Shown: positions 62,646 through 64,000 of the stretch, piece by piece | Numbering within the stretch: position 1 is the first letter of the stretch | How the letters are laid out: each line of letters starts with the position of its first letter | Source: Phymatolithon calcareum | Lineage: Eukaryota > Rhodophyta > Florideophyceae > Hapalidiales | Length of the DNA: 64,000 nucleotides | Assembly: GCA_977006965.1 (NCBI GenBank) | Contig: OZ345382.1 | Coordinates: forward strand, 682,001 to 746,000 | Reading direction: 5' to 3' | The notes under the pieces: model-generated | What the model was told of the DNA's origin: nothing | What the model saw: the letters and a program-made list of their open reading frames with translations, nothing else | The model's database searches: none | Translations under genes and position numbers: made by a program

Positions 62646-63704
62646 CGCTTCACGATAAGCGTTCGACAGATCTGAGTTGTGTTTGGCTGTTGAGACATGC
62701 AATTCAGCATTTATCAGAGAAATGGGTTTGTTCTTTGAGACTTGAGCCGATAGCCTCTACGACTCGATTTGCCTTCAGAGGACTCCAATTTAATTGGATA
62801 ATTCGAATTTCAGTTGACCTGAACAATTTGCCTTTATATCTATTCTCAGTGGTTGGTTGGATCCGTGAGTCAGAATGTTCTAGCCAATAGCTGGTAGCAG
62901 CGAAAAATAATTCCGTCTCATTGGCCTATACTACTGAATATGTTTCAAGACGATCCTGAAACAAGGAAAGTGAAATCGGAGCTTTGTTGCAACCTCAGGT
63001 CCTGGTCCTGACCGACACTTCCAGAATCAATGAAAATGATCCCTGAATGGCAGTAAGCTCTACGCAATTGAAGGTACTTGAGAAGAGCCTACTGCAAGTC
63101 AAGACTTGTGGCCCTTTCCGTGGCCTGCTCGTAGTCTTTGAATCGGTTTCTGCACAACAGATTCTGGTCGCCCCTGCATCTATATGCGAAACAAACTTCT
63201 CGGTGCATGCAGTCCAGCGACGGCGGGTGCAATGATATTTTACCTGTAGTGCCTAGACCATCTCCCTCAACGGTTAACGACGCCACCACGGGCTCCCGCG
63301 TTGCAACAAGAAACAGTACTGTGTGGGCGTGAACAGGCCTTCACAATTCTCGTGCGCTGTAGTAAGCAGAGGTAGTGGAAGCCATAGATGAATGCTTATG
63401 AGCTAGGCAGTCATCCTCAAGGAAGCAAGATATTCAGCGGACTTCGAGATTCGCCATGCAGAAGTTGGGCATGTACGCCAGTGATGGCATGTGGTACAAT
63501 TAAAGAAGACCAATGATCATTGCCTAGGATCCAGTTGATCCGTAGAATCATTGACCGCGAAGACTGAATTGTCTCATTAGGATGATTGGGTAGGAACTCT
63601 GCACAGTAGTCATGCTGAGATGACACATGTTAGTGCTTGAGGCGCCGCCGAGAGTAAAACGCCTCTTCTTTAATTATGCTATTTTCTACGAGCCGATGTT
63701 CTCA
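62646..63704. other. Intergenic, upstream of the three-HTH gene
   Basis: No ORF with motifs. Promoter of the gene at 60006 presumably lies in its left part. Confidence 0.5.
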
Positions 63705-64000
63705 CTAAAATGGTCTAGCTCCATTCGGAGGCGCTGTCGACAGCATGTGCTGCTTCTGCAGGTCCGACGGAGCCGCGGACCGCTTCAACATTTTACTTTG
63801 TTCAAGAATGAGACGTTCTTGTTGCTCCAGGATGATTTTTTGTTGTTGCAACATGTAAAGTTGTTGTCGAAATTGCCTCGCCCTGGCAAAATGCGCATTC
63901 ATCGACTCATTTTGCGAGCGTTGCCCCTCAACTCTTTCCACCGAAAGAGCCGCTGTAGAAACTATCTGCATCTTAGCCGTTTCATTCTCTCTGGCGATCT
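63705..64000 (-). CDS. Partial fourth paralogue, C-terminus only
   Basis: Open to the right edge; the start lies outside. RARQFRQQLYMLQQQKIILE and QERLILEQSKML resemble the Q-rich helical end of the 60006 gene (RYVLAQQRYIMTQQEHLLRQ). It continues the tandem series in the same orientation. Whether it has HTH domains cannot be seen. Confidence 0.65.
   Translation of the reverse strand, partial: IARENETAKMQIVSTAALSVERVEGQRSQNESMNAHFARARQFRQQLYMLQQQKIILEQQERLILEQSKMLKRSAAPSDLQKQHMLSTAPPNGARPF

Noticed and set aside
1-64000. Bacterial operons, ribosome-binding sites, riboswitches, rRNA
   Set aside because: Nothing of this kind seen; gene spacing, TATA box, SNF5 and retrotransposons show nuclear eukaryotic DNA.

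Overview
The window is eukaryotic nuclear DNA. A plastid-type phosphate translocator, a SWI/SNF chromatin subunit, plastid-targeted-looking N-termini, long single-exon reading frames and heavy transposon load all point to an alga with a compact, intron-poor gene style. A red seaweed such as a florideophyte of the Chondrus type fits best, but that is an inference; nothing here is diagnostic of a species.

Layout. 1-5330: a Ty3/gypsy LTR retrotransposon on the minus strand (5' LTR, primer-binding site, gag, frameshift-linked and decayed pol with an intact-looking integrase), running off the left edge. 5528-9403: remnant of a CACTA/TNP2-like DNA transposon plus a companion gene that ends in a SUMO-interaction-like motif. 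10665-11066: a solo LTR of the gypsy family in inverted orientation. 12480-13040: second copy of the companion gene. 13820-26670: a graveyard of non-LTR (LINE) elements. It holds a plus-strand EN/RT element split by a small LTR (TRIM/LARD-like) element, a pogo-like remnant, and a minus-strand EN/RT/RNase H element that carries a 2A-like peptide. 26640-29260 and 38600-43600: several internally deleted piggyBac-type transposons whose ends carry arrays of a CCTCAATTGAGG palindrome. 30026-34754: cellular genes (a proline-rich hypothetical protein and a phosphoenolpyruvate/phosphate-type plastid translocator). 35000-38000: gene-poor DNA with hairpins, a 36-bp perfect palindrome and a 355-bp MITE with clean target-site duplication. 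46429-47028: third copy of the SUMO-motif family. 47579-48679: plastid alpha/beta-hydrolase-fold protein whose nucleophile is replaced by glycine. 50505-54170: secreted protein with about twenty near-identical 44-residue MopE-like metal-binding repeats. 55448-64000: a SNF5/SMARCB1 homologue with an added helix-turn-helix domain, followed by a tandem series of relatives (one pseudogene, one gene with three such HTH domains, one running off the right edge).

The most unusual cellular content is the right-hand third: a chromatin-remodelling core subunit carrying a repressor-like HTH and AT-hooks, next to paralogues that kept and multiplied the HTH/AT-hook/Q-rich part but lack the SNF5 repeats. 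Almost all gene starts were set by the first in-frame ATG; several frames stay open upstream, so short 5' exons or leader introns remain possible.
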